From contig CAMZKW010000005.1 of the NCBI GenBank assembly GCA_947311625.1, forward strand, positions 1-43,843: a DNA stretch of 43,843 bases. The letters run 5' to 3'. This DNA comes from Candidatus Campbelliibacteriota bacterium. GTDB taxonomy: Bacteria > Patescibacteriota > Minisyncoccia > Phycocordibacterales > GCA-2747955. The notes below the pieces were generated by a model, which saw only the letters and a program-made list of their open reading frames with translations, had not been told where the DNA came from and did no database searches. This document shows, piece after piece, positions 17,709 through 27,900 of the stretch. Position 1 is the first letter of the stretch, and each line of letters begins with the position of its first letter. Position numbers and translations under genes: made by a program.

Positions 17709-19165
17709 GTGGCAAGAAAAAATTTTTTTGATAATGGTGGAGAGTATCCAGTAAAAAAGAGATCGTTGGGTCAGAAGTTAGAAAAAGAGAAAAGAAAAAT
17801 ATTTGTTCTTGATACAAATATTTTGATTTCAGACCCAGAAGCTGTAAAAAATTCGGAGATAATGATGTAGTGATACCCATTGCTGCTATTGAAGAATTAG
17901 ATGGTTTAAAAAGTAGCCTCTTTTCTGCTCGAAGAGCGAGTGCGGTTTTGGATGAGTTAGGTGTTAGTTCTAAATCTGTCAGAGTTAATGGCGGAAAAGT
18001 TTGGATTGATACTGAGTCGGGGAAAGGTGTGGTTCTTGAGTTCAACTCTCAAAAGAATGATGATAGGATCATAGCTTGTGCAAAGGCTTTAAGAGATGCC
18101 AGTGAGAAGACTAAAAAAAGAGTTATTCTCGTTAGTAATGATAGAAATGTTAGAATTAAGGCCAGAGCTTATAAGATTTCGGTGGAGAAGTATGAGAATG
18201 ATAGACACAAAATCAGTCTCAACACAGCTTTGCCGAGATTAATTTTAAGTCAAAAAGAGTTAGAGGAGATTGGAGTTTATGATCAAAATTTAGAGCTTCA
18301 GTTTGGTCCTAAAATATCTTTCTTTATTAAGGATAAGGGGATTAAAGAGAACGAAGGATTTGTTCTCTCTCTCAGTAGAGAAGAAAATATACAGTTGGCT
18401 ATAGTCTATAAGGGTGGAAGGTGTATTAAGACTAATAGCTTAAATAAGTGGGTTTATGAAAATGGCTATGTAAAACCATATGTGCCTGCTTATTATAAAG
18501 ATGAATTGGCTTTTAACCCAAATATGGAGGTTCTAATTCAAAACCTTATGGACCCAAAGATATCTTTGGTGGCGACCTATGGTCAAGCTGGAACAGGTAA
18601 GACTAGAGTTGCAGTCGGTTGTGCCTTGGCAATGGTTAACGATGATAGATATAAATATGAAAAAATTATTATAATCAAGGCCATTGTTCCGGTTGGCAAG
18701 GATATAGGCTACCTCCACGGGGATAAAAATGAAAAAATGTCTGAGTGGGTTTTACCCATAAAAACTCAGATAAATAATATCCTTGGTGGCGGTAAGGTTC
18801 AGATTGGTGTTGATGATTATGTCAATCATAGTCCCTATAAGGATCTTGTTGATGCTGGTATTTTAGAAGTCTAACCAGCGACCTATATCAGAGGAGCTTC
18901 CTTTGAAAATGTAATTGTGATCATTGATGAGTTTCAAAATGTATCACAGGCAGAAGGAAAAACTTGGTTAACCTGTATGGGTGAAAATACCAAGGTTATT
19001 CTAACGGGAGATATTGAGTAGATTGATGCTCCCTATCTTGACCGAGAGAATAATGCTCTCTCGATGATTGTTGAGAAAGCCCGTGGGCAGAGTTGGGTAA
19101 CCATAGTCCCGATGGAGTATGGTGTTCGCTCAGTAATGTCTAAGTGGGCTTCTCATAATCTTTAA
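17709..19165 (+). pseudogene. PhoH-like PIN-ATPase gene, frameshifted and with two stops at Gln positions
   Basis: GTG start at 17709 with AAGGAG 6-7 nt upstream. The PIN domain begins IFVLDTNILISDPEAV. After AVK the frame breaks at an A6 tract (17836-17841) and resumes at -1 with FGDNDVVIPIAAIEELDGLKS. The ATPase part has the P-loop TYGQAGTGKTRVAVGCALAM and IIDEFQNVSQAEGKTW. TAA at 18872-18874 (LEV-x-PATYIRGASF) and TAG at 19019-19021 (GDIE-x-IDAPYLD) sit where Gln is expected. All Trp are TGG, the base composition is richer in GC than the neighbours, and a clean terminator follows. This is probably an acquired, decaying gene. The function of PhoH/YlaK proteins is unclear (RNA-linked ATPase). 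Confidence 0.75.
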
Positions 19166-19195
19166 GTCAGCTTTTAGCTGACTTACTTTTTTTTT
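19164..19195 (+). terminator. Terminator of the phoH-like gene
   Basis: A perfect stem AAGTCAGCT/AGCTGACTT (19164-19172 and 19176-19184), loop TTT, followed by AC and a run of T. Confidence 0.88.
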
Positions 19196-19262
19196 ATCTA
19201 AAAAAATGATATTATTAAAATATAAAATATTGAAAAATATTTTTAGAAATTTAAAAAAAAAA

Positions 19263-19285
19263 GGTGGCGCGCGGAGCGCGCCACC
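19263..19285. repeat. GC-rich hairpin upstream of rny
   Basis: GGTGGCGCGC/GCGCGCCACC (10-bp stem, loop GGA). An A run lies on the left only, so terminator polarity fits the minus strand, where no gene needs it. It may lie in the rny leader. Confidence 0.7.
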
Positions 19286-19304
19286 CATTAAAAGAAAAAT
19301 TAAA

Positions 19305-20801
19305 ATGTGAAACTTAAAAATAATATTTGCAATAATTTCCATAGGGATTATTGGAGTATTTTTTGGTTATTTTTTAAAAAACTATATTTTAGCTAGAAAA
19401 AAAGAAAATTTAGAATTAGATATTGAAAAGAAAAAATTAGAAGCTGAAAAAGAAATTTTTAAAATGACTGAAAAGGCCCAAAGGGAAATTGAAAAAAAAC
19501 AAGAAGAAAATAATCAAGAAAGAAAAAGATTGATAGAAAAGGACAATTTTATTTCAGAATTACAAAAAGATTTAAAAAATAAAGAAATAGAACTCATTGA
19601 TGAAAAAGAAAAAATAAAAGAATTAGAAAAAGAATTAAAAGAAAAAATTTCTCAAGAAATTAAAGAGTTGGAAAATATTTCTTCACTATCGGAAAAAGAT
19701 GCTAAGGAAATAATTTTTAAAAAGATAGAGGAAGAATATAAAGAAGATTTATTTTTAACATCTTCAAAATTAGAAAATGAAAATAAAAATATTTTAATTG
19801 AAAAGGCAAAAAATATTTTAGGAGAAGCAATTCAAAAATATTCCAACGAAGTAAATAATACTCTCACAACAACAGTTGTAAAAATTGATTCCGATGATGA
19901 AAAAGGAAAACTTATTGGAAAAGATGGAAGAAATATACGAGCCTTTGAAAGGGTAACAGGTGTTCAACTTATCATTGATGATGGTCCTGGAGTTGTAACC
20001 ATATCATCTTTTGACCCCATTAGAAGAGAAATTGCCAACAGAACTTTATTGAAAATTTTAGATGATGGAATTGTTCAGCCAGCTAAAATTGAAGATTATT
20101 ATGAAAGTTCTGTTCAGGAAGTTGTAGAAATAATGAAGGAAAAAGGAGAAGATGCGGTAAAAGAAGCTGGTATTTATAATATACATCCTGACCTTATAGA
20201 AATTTTAGGTAGATTACATTTTAGAACCTCATTTGGTCAAAATGTTTTAAAACATTCTTTGGAGATGGTTCATATTTCTGGGGTTATTGCTGAGGAATTA
20301 GATGCCGATGTTAAGATAACAAAAATGGCAGCATTATTTCATGATATAGGAAAAGCCGTTGATTTTGAAACTGAAGGGACCCACGTTGAAATTGGAAGGA
20401 AAATTTTAAAACAATTTAAAATTCCAGAACCTGTAATTAAAGCAATGCAGACACATCATAGAGAATATCCCAATGAAACTCTAGAGTCTTTTATCATTGA
20501 TGCAGCCGATTCAATTTCTGGAGGAAGAAAAGGAGCTCGTTCTGATAATGCAGAAATGTATATCAAAAAATTAGAAGGTCTCGAGAGAATTACTTCAGAG
20601 TTTAAAGGTGTAAAAGAAGCCTATGCTTTGTCGGCGGGAAGGGAAGTTAGGGTCTTTGTAAAACCAGACGAAGTAAATGATTTTGTAGCTAAAAAAATGG
20701 CAAGACAAATTGCTTTGAAAATTGAGGAAGAATTACAATATCCTGGGGAAATTAAAGTAGCGGTTATTCGAGAAAAACGAACAATAACTTTCGCTAGATA
20801 G
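19305..20801 (+). CDS. rny: Ribonuclease Y
   Basis: 498 aa membrane-anchored endoribonuclease of mRNA decay. The second codon is TGA (Trp). The helix IIFAIISIGIIGVFFGYFL at residues 5-23 is the membrane anchor, followed by a long coiled coil rich in Glu and Lys to about residue 145. A KH domain (IGKDGRNIRAFERVTGVQLIIDD...VTISSFDPIRREIANRTL) and an HD domain (HDIGKAVDFETEGTHVEIG near residue 345, then THHREYP) follow. The end REKRTITFAR is family-typical. The start at 19305 restores the anchor, which would be lost under the standard code. Confidence 0.95.
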
Positions 20802-20807
20802 TATAAA

Positions 20808-20840
20808 TAAAAAAACCGAAAAAATTTTTCTGGTTTTTTT
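20808..20840 (+). terminator. Terminator of rny
   Basis: An AAAAAACCGAAAAA/TTTTTCTGGTTTTTT stem with one bulge, ending in a T run. Confidence 0.75.
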
Positions 20841-20870
20841 ATTTTTAAAATTTAATGGTATAATTATTTT

Positions 20871-21533
20871 ATGAATGAAGAAAAAAAATACCCAGAATTT
20901 AAAAAAAAAAGTTTTGTGTGCCCTTTCTGTAATGCTTTAGCACAACAAGAATGAGGGGAATATAGTGATTGGCTTGATGCTTGTGGAAGTAATACTAATT
21001 TTTTATATGACAACAATATTAAATTATGTCGTTGTTATTCTTGTAAAGAAGTATCAATATGAAAAAAAGAAAAAATGATTTTTCCTAAAAAAATATTAGT
21101 AGATTTGGCTCATAAAGATATGCCAAAAAGTGTTAAAGAATTATATAATGAAGCAAGGGAAGTTTCAGTTTCATCATCTAGAGCAGCAGCAGCTTTGTTA
21201 AGAGTTTCATTAGAAAAATTAACAGAAGAACTAGGGGAAATATCAGGAAACTTGAACATAAGAATAGGAAATTTAAAAAAACAAGGTTTACCAGAAAGAG
21301 TTATTAAAAGTTTGGATATAGTTAGAATAAATTCAAATGAGGGCGGGGCACATTCTGGTGAAATAGATTTATCAGGTAAGGATGGATCAGAAATTGTAAA
21401 TAGATTATTTTCATTAGTTAATTTTATAGTTGAAAAAACAATTACTGAAAATAAAGAAATGGACGAAATGTTTGATGATTTACCTGAAAATAAAAAAGAT
21501 GGAATAAAGAATAGAGACAATAAAAAACAATAA
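20871..21533 (+). CDS. DUF4145 domain protein
   Basis: 220 aa. The N-terminal treble-clef-like part has CPFCNALAQQEWGEY and CRCYSCKEVSIW, with TGA at both diagnostic Trp. The DUF4145 part has ILVDLAHKDMPKSVKELYNEAREVSVSSSRAAAALLRVSLEKLTEEL, then NLKKQGLPERVIKSLDIVRINSNEGGAHSGEIDL. The domain occurs alone and fused to restriction or anti-phage proteins. Its molecular role is not known. TATAAT at 20859-20864 is 6 nt before the ATG. The neighbours do not suggest a defence island. Confidence 0.88.
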
Positions 21534-21562
21534 AAAATAAAGATTAAAAATCTTTATTTTTT
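21532..21562. terminator. Bidirectional terminator between DUF4145 gene and ruvA
   Basis: AAAAAATAAAGA/TCTTTATTTTTT (12 bp) with loop TTAAAAA, between convergent genes. Confidence 0.8.
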
Positions 21563-22125
21563 TACTTTCTCTGACCTAAAATTTTAAGAGCTTCTTTGAT
21601 TTTATCATCACCTTCAATATTTTCAACTTCCTTTAAAACCTCGCGAATATCGTGCCTAGCAAACCCAAGAGCCTCCAAAGTTTCATAAATTTCAATGTCA
21701 AAATTATTTTCTTCATTAATCAAATCAATTTTTTCAATTTTATTTTTTAATTCTAAAATAATTTTCTGAGCATTTTTCTTTCCAATTCCTGAAACCTTTG
21801 TAAGTTCATCGGTATTTTCTGATACAACGGCTCTCTTTAAAGATGCAGGTGTTGAAACATCCATAATTGAAAGAGCAACCTTTGGACCAATTCCAGAAAT
21901 TCCAATCAATAGTTCAAAAATTTCTAACTCTGTAAAAGATTTAAAACCAAAAAGCTCCAGAGCATTTTCTCTCACTACCTGATATGTTCAAATAAAAACA
22001 TCTTGATTTTCTTTTAATTCCAAAGTATAGGAACCAACAAAAATTTTATAGCCAACCCCATGGCTTTCCACCACAATAAAATTATTTTTTATTAAAATAA
22101 TTTTTCCACTAATTGAATTTATCAT
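21562..22125 (-). CDS. ruvA: Holliday junction DNA helicase subunit RuvA
   Basis: 187 aa, tetrameric junction-binding partner of RuvB. The N-terminal OB part reads MINSISGKIILIKNNFIVVESHGVGYKIFV, followed by VREN-ALELFGF. A helix-hairpin-helix pair follows: LLIGISGIGPKVALSIM and LTKVSGIGKKNAQKIILELK. The C-terminal domain ends EALKILGQRK. TGA inside VFIWTYQ is Trp. The start at 22125 is preceded on the minus strand by TAAAAT and 6 nt, the leaderless pattern. RuvB and RuvC are not in the window. Confidence 0.93.
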
Positions 22126-22266
22126 AATTTTATTTTAACATATTTAATAAATAGATTTCATTTTTATTTTTTGAAAAAAATAATTTCTTAATAATATATT
22201 ATTTTAAATTTTTCTTTTTTTATATTTTTTTTGCTATAATTAAAAACATATAAGCATATATATTTT

Positions 22267-22331
22267 ATGCACTCGGTCAGAATTAACCAAAGAGAGTCAA
22301 CCGAGTTTGTTTAATCATGACTCTCGTTTTT
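22267..22331 (+). promoter_or_regulatory. pheT leader with leader peptide and attenuator-like hairpins
   Basis: A 15-codon frame (22267-22314, MHSVRINQRESTEFV) ends ...Glu-Phe-Val-stop. ACTCGGT (22271-22277) can pair with ACCGAGT (22300-22306). GAGAGTCA (22292-22299) can pair with TGACTCTC (22318-22325), which is followed by GTTTTT, a terminator. The arms interleave, so the two stems compete or form a pseudoknot. A TATAAT lies upstream near 22235. This looks like transcription attenuation of a Phe-tRNA synthetase gene. Only one Phe codon is present, so ribosome-stall control is not proven. Confidence 0.55.
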
Positions 22332-22337
22332 AAAAAT

Positions 22338-24296
22338 ATGAAATTTAGTTATAATTGATTACAAAGTTTTTTTGATGAAAAACTACCAAGTCCTCAGGAA
22401 TTAGTTGATAAATTAGGAGTTCACTCTTTTGAATTGGAAGGAGTTGAAGAGGTTGAAGGAGATACTTTAATTGATTTGGATATTCTTCCAAATCGTTCTT
22501 CGGATTCTTATTCTTACCAAGGAATTGTTTGAGAAATTTCAGCGCTTTTTGCTTTGAAACCAAAAAATTTAATTCCAGAATTTAAAGGAAGTGATGAAGT
22601 AAAAACTTCTGATTTATTGACTTTGGAAGTTCAGACTGACAAGGTAAAAAGGGCTACAAAGAGAATTGCTCTTGATGTGGAAGTAAAAGAAAGTCCAGAA
22701 TGGTTAAAAAAACTTTTGGAAGCCATCGGTCAAAAGTCAATCAATAATGTGGTTGATATTACAAATTATGTAATGTGGGTAACCGGTCAGCCGGTTCACG
22801 CCTTTGACTATGACAAAATTGTGGGGGAGAGTCAAAAGAAAATTTTTATTCGTCAGGCAAAAAATGGTGAGAAAGTTGTTGATTTGAGCGGCGATGAGCA
22901 TGAGTTAGATGAAACAATGCTGGTTATTGCCGATGAGGAAAAGGCTTTAGATATTGCCGGTTTGAAGGGGGGAGAAATTTCCGGAATTGATGAAAACACA
23001 AAAAGAGTAGTTTTGTCTGCCGTAAATTTTGATTACCAAAATATTAGGAATACTTCAAAAAAATTAAAATTAAGAACCGATGCTTCAATGAGATATGAAA
23101 ATGAAGTCCCTCTTTGTCGTTTAGATGCGGCGGTTAATTTGTTTGCTGATTTGATGGTTAAGGAAGCCGGAGCAAAGGTTTCTGCTGATTTAATTGATAC
23201 CAACCATTTTGATTTTTCTCAAAAGAAGATTATTGAATTGGAGGCTCAAAAATTAAACTCTGTTTTAGGTTCTGAAATTGAGCCTCAGAGAGCAGTGGAA
23301 ATTTTGAATTCTCTAAATATTAAAACAGAATTTAATGGGGGGGAATTTATTTCAGAAATTCCTTGCGATAGGTTGGATTTGAATATTAGGGAAGATTTAA
23401 TTGAAGAGGTTGGAAGAATTATTGGCTACAATAATTTAGAGGCAAAAATGCCAGACGAGGCTTTTAATTTTTCAGAGCAAAATATTTTCAAAAAGAATTT
23501 TTACAAAACTCTTGATTTATTGGTTTCTCTTGGCTTTTACGAAGTTCAATCAAGGGCTTTGGCAGGAAAGGGGGTTGTTGAGTTAGCAAACCCTTACACT
23601 TCCGAATTAGGCTTTGTTAGAGATAATTTGTTGGACGGGTTGAGAAAAAAGGTTGAAAAGGAATTTGTGAATTTTGCCGAGCCAAAGCTTTTTGAAGTGG
23701 GAAAGGTTTTTACTGGCTACGAAACTGATGAAAAAGATAAGGTAGTGGCAGAGCATTGGTGCTTTGCTGGTATTATTGGAAAAAAGAAAATTAAGGAAAA
23801 ACAAAAGGAAGATTTCTTTTATAAAACAAAGGGGATTTTGGAAAAAGTTTTTGAAATTTTGTCCATTAAAAATATTGAATGAAGGGAAGGTCAGGGTGAA
23901 ATTTTAGCTGAGCTTTGAGTTGGTGATGAAAAAATTGGAGATGTGGGAGTAAATTTCTGAGAAATTAATTTTGAAAAATTAATTCAAAATATTGATGAGT
24001 CAGTTCATTACAAAAAGGTTTCAAAATTACCAAAAATGGAAAGAGATGTGGCTTTCTGAGTTCCAATGGACGAGCAGGTCAAAAGAGCCGAAGAATTTAT
24101 TTTATCAGTTTTGGGAGAGAATTTGAAAGAGGTTTCACTTTTTGATATTTACAAGGATGTTGAAAATAACCGAAAATCTTTTGCCTTTAAAATAATTTTC
24201 CAGTCAGACAAAGAAACACTTTCCGATGAATTTGCCAATGGAGAAATGGAAAAGGTTTATGGAATTTTGAAAGAAAATAATTTTGAAACAAGATAA
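22338..24296 (+). CDS. pheT: Phenylalanyl-tRNA synthetase beta subunit, short form
   Basis: 652 aa. MKFSYNWLQSFF (TGA at the conserved Trp) opens the B1 core. The B3/B4 editing domain shows INNVVDITNYVMWVTGQPVHAFDYDKI and LRTDASMRYENEVP. B5 and the catalytic-like core follow (IREDLIEEVGRIIGYNNLEAKMP). The C-terminal FDX-ACB anticodon-binding part has SKLPKMERDVAFWVP...LFDIYKD. The EMAP-type tRNA-binding domain usually inserted after about residue 40 is absent, making it about 150 residues shorter than standard PheT. PheS is not adjacent. The leader at 22267-22331 probably controls transcription. Confidence 0.94.
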
Positions 24297-24440
24297 AAAT
24301 ATTTCAAAAGATAAGTATTTTTTAATAGTTAGGGTATATTTTAATATTGAAATAATATATTTTATCTTTTTATTTAATAAATTAAATCCATAAGAATTAA
24401 AAATATTTCAACTCTATTTTTTTCTTTATTCTTTTTATGG
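24297..24440. other. Intergenic stretch, nothing clear
   Basis: AT-only sequence between pheT and atpB. AAATA/TATTTTTT just after pheT could be a weak terminator. I see no gene on either strand that fits the host start pattern. Confidence 0.4.
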
Positions 24441-24455
24441 TAAAATATGTTTATT

Positions 24456-25205
24456 ATGCATGGAGCAGAAGAAGGACTTAAGGTCTCATTAAAATCAGAT
24501 ATCCTATTTAACTTTTTAGGATTTCCGATAACTAACACTTTTATCACATCATTATTATTATCTTTTTTATTAATATTTTTTGTGATATTTATTATTAAAA
24601 AATCAGATTTAAGACCAAGCAAATTACAATTGGTTATGGAATTCTTTATAGCTGGTGGTTATGATTTTACAAAACAAAGTTTAGGTGATGAAAAATTAGC
24701 TAAAAAAGTATACCCGTTGATTGCATCATTATTTTTTGTCATTTTATTTTTTAATTTAACAAAATTTATTCCGGGAATGGAATCAATAACATTTAATGGT
24801 TTCCATTTATTTAAACCAGTTCATTCAGATTTAAATATGACTTTAGCTTTAGCAGTTGTTTCTTTTATAGCAATTCAAGCATTGGGAATTATTATTTTAG
24901 GTTTTTGAAAATATGGTAATAAATTTATTCAACCTAAATTACTTTGAGGATTTTTGCCAATATTAAATCCTTTAGGTATTCTTGAAGCAGTATCAGAATT
25001 TGCAAAAATAATTTCATTATCTTTTAGACTTTTTGTAAATATTTTTGTGGGGGGGGTTTTAATAATTCTTCTACAGGAATTAACTCATTTTATGCTCCCA
25101 ATTATCGCGATGATGTTTGAAGTTTTTGTAGCTTTTCTACAGGCTGGTATATTTGCACTGCTTACTTTATTCTATATAAAACTTGCCACTTTAGAACCTC
25201 ATTAA
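24456..25205 (+). CDS. atpB: F0F1 ATP synthase subunit a
   Basis: 249 aa membrane stator subunit forming the proton half-channels. The motif SEFAKIISLSFRLFVNIFVGG contains the essential Arg, and the last helices (VFVAFLQAGIFALLTLFYIKLA) are typical. Helices with GFPITNTFITSLLLSFLLIFF and FFVILFFNLTKFIPG precede it. TGA gives Trp in LGFWKYG and KLLWGFLP. The start is the second ATG (24456): the first, at 24447, directly abuts the TAAAAT box (24441-24446), whereas the second has the usual 9-nt gap. No other ATP synthase gene follows, which is unusual for this operon. Confidence 0.93.
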
Positions 25206-25259
25206 AAATTTAAATTAAATTTAACTTTTTTTTATTTTTCTTCGTGATATAATTTAATT

Positions 25260-26405
25260 ATGAAAATAGTAATAACTGGCGGTGGAAGTGGTGGTCATTT
25301 CTATCCATTAATTTCTGTTATAGATAAATTAAGAGAGATATCTGAAAAAAAACATATAATTCAATCGAGGATATATTATTTTGCTGATAAACCATACAAT
25401 GATGATATTCTTTTTAGGCATGAAATACAATTTGAAAAAACAACTTCAGGGAAATTAAGAAGAGGTGCAGGAATAAAAGGATTTTTTTTGAATATAGGTT
25501 CTGCATTTAAAGTTGTCTGAGGGACACTATCAGCTTTTACAAGACTTGTGCAAATTACTCCAGATGTTATCTTTACCAATGGTGGATATATAGCATTTCC
25601 AGTTTTAGTTGCTGCTAGAATTTTAAGAATACCAGTGGTAATTCATGTTTCTGATACGGTTCCTTCTAGGGTTTTATTGTATGCAGGTAAATTTGCTAAA
25701 AAAATATCCATTGCTTTTCCAGAGGCAGAATCTTATTTTAAAAATAAAGACATCATTGCTCTAACGGGAAACCCAGTTAGAGATGAGATAGAAAAGAAGC
25801 AGGTTGATGGTTCCTATGAATATTTAAATTTAGACCCATCTTTACCAACAATCTTTATAATTGGAGGGTCCCAAGGTAGTCAAATTATAAATGATACTTT
25901 AATTGATGCTTTACCAGAATTATTAAAAAAATATCAAGTAATTCATCAAACTGGAAAAGAAAAATTTGATGATAACTATGGAAGGGCTGGAGTTGTTTTA
26001 TTAAATAACGATAATAAAAATAGATATAAAATTTTTCCATATTTAAATGATTTAGAAATGAAAATGTCTGCTGGGGCAGCCGATTTAGTTATTTCTAGAG
26101 CTGGAGCTGGTTCTATTTATGAAATTGCATCTTGAGGTCTTCCTTCAATAATGATACCAATATCAAAAGAAGTTTCAAGAGACCAAGAGTCAAATGCTTT
26201 TTCCTATGCTCGTTCGGGCGCTGCTGTGGTGATTAGGCAAAAAAATCTTACAAGAAGTATTTTAATTCATGAAATCGATAGACTTTTTACAGATTTTAAT
26301 GAAATGAAAAAAATGTCAAAACAGGCGAAGGAGTTTTATAAAGACGATGCAAATATTAAGATAGCCACAGCTCTTTTAGATATTGCTTTAAGTCATGAGG
26401 TTTAA
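25260..26405 (+). CDS. murG: MurG-like N-acetylglucosaminyltransferase
   Basis: 381 aa. It transfers GlcNAc to lipid I on the inner face of the membrane, forming lipid II for peptidoglycan. The start MKIVITGGGSGGHFYPL has the glycine-rich loop. ITPDVIFTNGGYIAFPVLVAARILRIPVVIHVSD matches the acceptor-binding region. In the C-terminal domain IIGGSQGSQIIND and SRAGAGSIYEIASWGLPSIMIP form the UDP-sugar site (TGA at the Trp). The acceptor region has SDTVPSR where most MurGs have E-Q-N, a divergence seen here only. TATAAT at 25248-25253 lies 6 nt before the ATG. Confidence 0.93.
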
Positions 26406-26414
26406 TAATAGAAT

Positions 26415-26750
26415 ATGAGTATAGTAAAAAAATTTACAAAAGTAAAAGAAGATTTTGTTTGTGAAAATTGCGGACAAGAAGTAAAAGGAGACGGGTTTAC
26501 AAATCATTGCCCAAAATGTTTTTATTCAAAACATGTAGATATTTTTCCAGGAGATAGACTGGAAGAATGTCATGGAATGTTAAAACCAGTTGATATTGAG
26601 TTTGCAAAAGGTGGAAGATATATTATTCTACATAAATGTGAAAAGTGTGGAGAAATTTCAAAGGATAAATTTAGAGAAAAAACTGATGATTTTGATAAAT
26701 TCATGGAATTAGTTGAGGTTATAAATAAAAAAAAAGAAAGGAGGTTATAA
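26415..26750 (+). CDS. RNHCP domain zinc protein
   Basis: 111 aa, 9 nt after murG, probably cotranscribed. FVCENCGQEVKGDGFTNHCPKCFYSKHVDIFPGDRLEECHGMLKPVD follows the RNHCP family layout (two CxxC pairs, the NHCP motif, HVD...PGDR), and CEKCGEISKDKFRE adds a last pair. Several Cys pairs suggest zinc binding. The role of this small family is not known. There is no TGA, and the stop is TAA. Confidence 0.88.
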   Translation: MSIVKKFTKVKEDFVCENCGQEVKGDGFTNHCPKCFYSKHVDIFPGDRLEECHGMLKPVDIEFAKGGRYIILHKCEKCGEISKDKFREKTDDFDKFMELVEVINKKKERRL

Positions 26751-26892
26751 TTTTTATTTTTAGAATTATCTAAAAGCTATTTTCAAAAATACTCAGGATA
26801 AACTATGAATATTCATAAAACCATTCAGAGTTTTTTTATAGATAAAGCTAAAAAAAATTATGAAATAAAAAAACCTATGTTAGAATATATTT
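26751..26892. other. Intergenic stretch upstream of the DUF389 gene
   Basis: It holds only AT-rich sequence and, at its end, TAGAAT (26881-26886) 6 nt before the next ATG, the host -10 pattern. Confidence 0.5.
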
Positions 26893-27888
26893 ATGAATGA
26901 AGAAAAAGAAATATTAACTAATTTTATTTTAGATGATTATTTAAAGGAAGATATTGCTATCAATGTTTCTGAGTCAGGTAATTTGAATAAATTATATTGA
27001 CTTCAATTATCTTTGGCAGCAGTTATTGCAACTTTAGGATTATTACAAGGGTCAATACCAGTTGTTATAGGAGTTATGTTAATAGCACCATTGTTAAGAC
27101 CGATTCAGTCTTTTTCATTTGCGATAACAACGTCTCAAAGTAAAAAAAGTTGAAAGTCATTTAAAAATATTTTAGGAAGCATAATTTTAGTTATAATATT
27201 AGGAATAATAATAACTTATTTAATACCCATAAAGCTTGAGAATAGTGAGATATTATCAAGAACAAATCCAAATATTTTAGATTTCTTCATAGCATCTTTT
27301 TCAGCGGTAATTGCTTTTTTAGCTCTTGTATATAAAAAAAAATTATCTGATTCAATAGCAGGAGTGGCTATGGCTGCATCTTTATTGCCACCTTTATCTG
27401 TAATTGGAATTGAAATTGCTTATCATAATTATTTTTTAGCTTGAGGTGCTTTGTTATTATTTATAACTAACCTTGTAGCAATTATTTTAATTGGAATATT
27501 TTTATTTTTCGTTTTTGGTTTTAGACCACATCAAAATGATGATAAAAATAAATTTAAAAAAAATATTTTAATTTTACTTATTTTTATATCAATAATATCA
27601 TTACCACTCATTAGTTCAATTATCTCATTAAAAAATAATATTAATCAGGAGGTTTATTTGAGGAATGAAATAAATAATAATTTAATTAAGGATAAGATAA
27701 ATATAAAAAAAATAACCATTGAAAATAAAAATAATATTACTAAAATTATTTTAGAAGGGGAATATTATAATGAAAATGATTTTGAGTTAATAAAAAAAAA
27801 AATAAATTATATTAAATCTAATTTAAATAAAGATAAAAATATTTTAATAGAAACTAAATTAATTTTAATAAAAAAAATAGAAATTTAA
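26893..27888 (+). CDS. DUF389 membrane protein
   Basis: 331 aa. The core LYWLQLSLAAVIATLGLLQGSIPVVIGVMLIAPLLRPIQSFSFAI is diagnostic of DUF389, with TGA at the first Trp. About six helices follow, including AGVAMAASLLPPLSVIGIEIAY. The C-terminal 100 residues are soluble and charged (NNLIKDKINIKKITIENKNN). The family is widespread in prokaryotes and its substrate is unknown. The -10 box TAGAAT ends 6 nt before the ATG. Confidence 0.9.
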
Positions 27889-27900
27889 ATTTCTATTTTT
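27873..27900. terminator. Bidirectional terminator between convergent genes
   Basis: A perfect repeat AAAAATAGAAATTT/AAATTTCTATTTTT (27873-27886 and 27887-27900) overlaps the stop codon of the DUF389 gene and abuts the perM stop. Confidence 0.75.

Noticed and set aside
22267-22331. T-box riboswitch before pheT
   Set aside because: No sequence close to the T-box core and no stem I specifier loop layout could be found. The stems fit an attenuator better.
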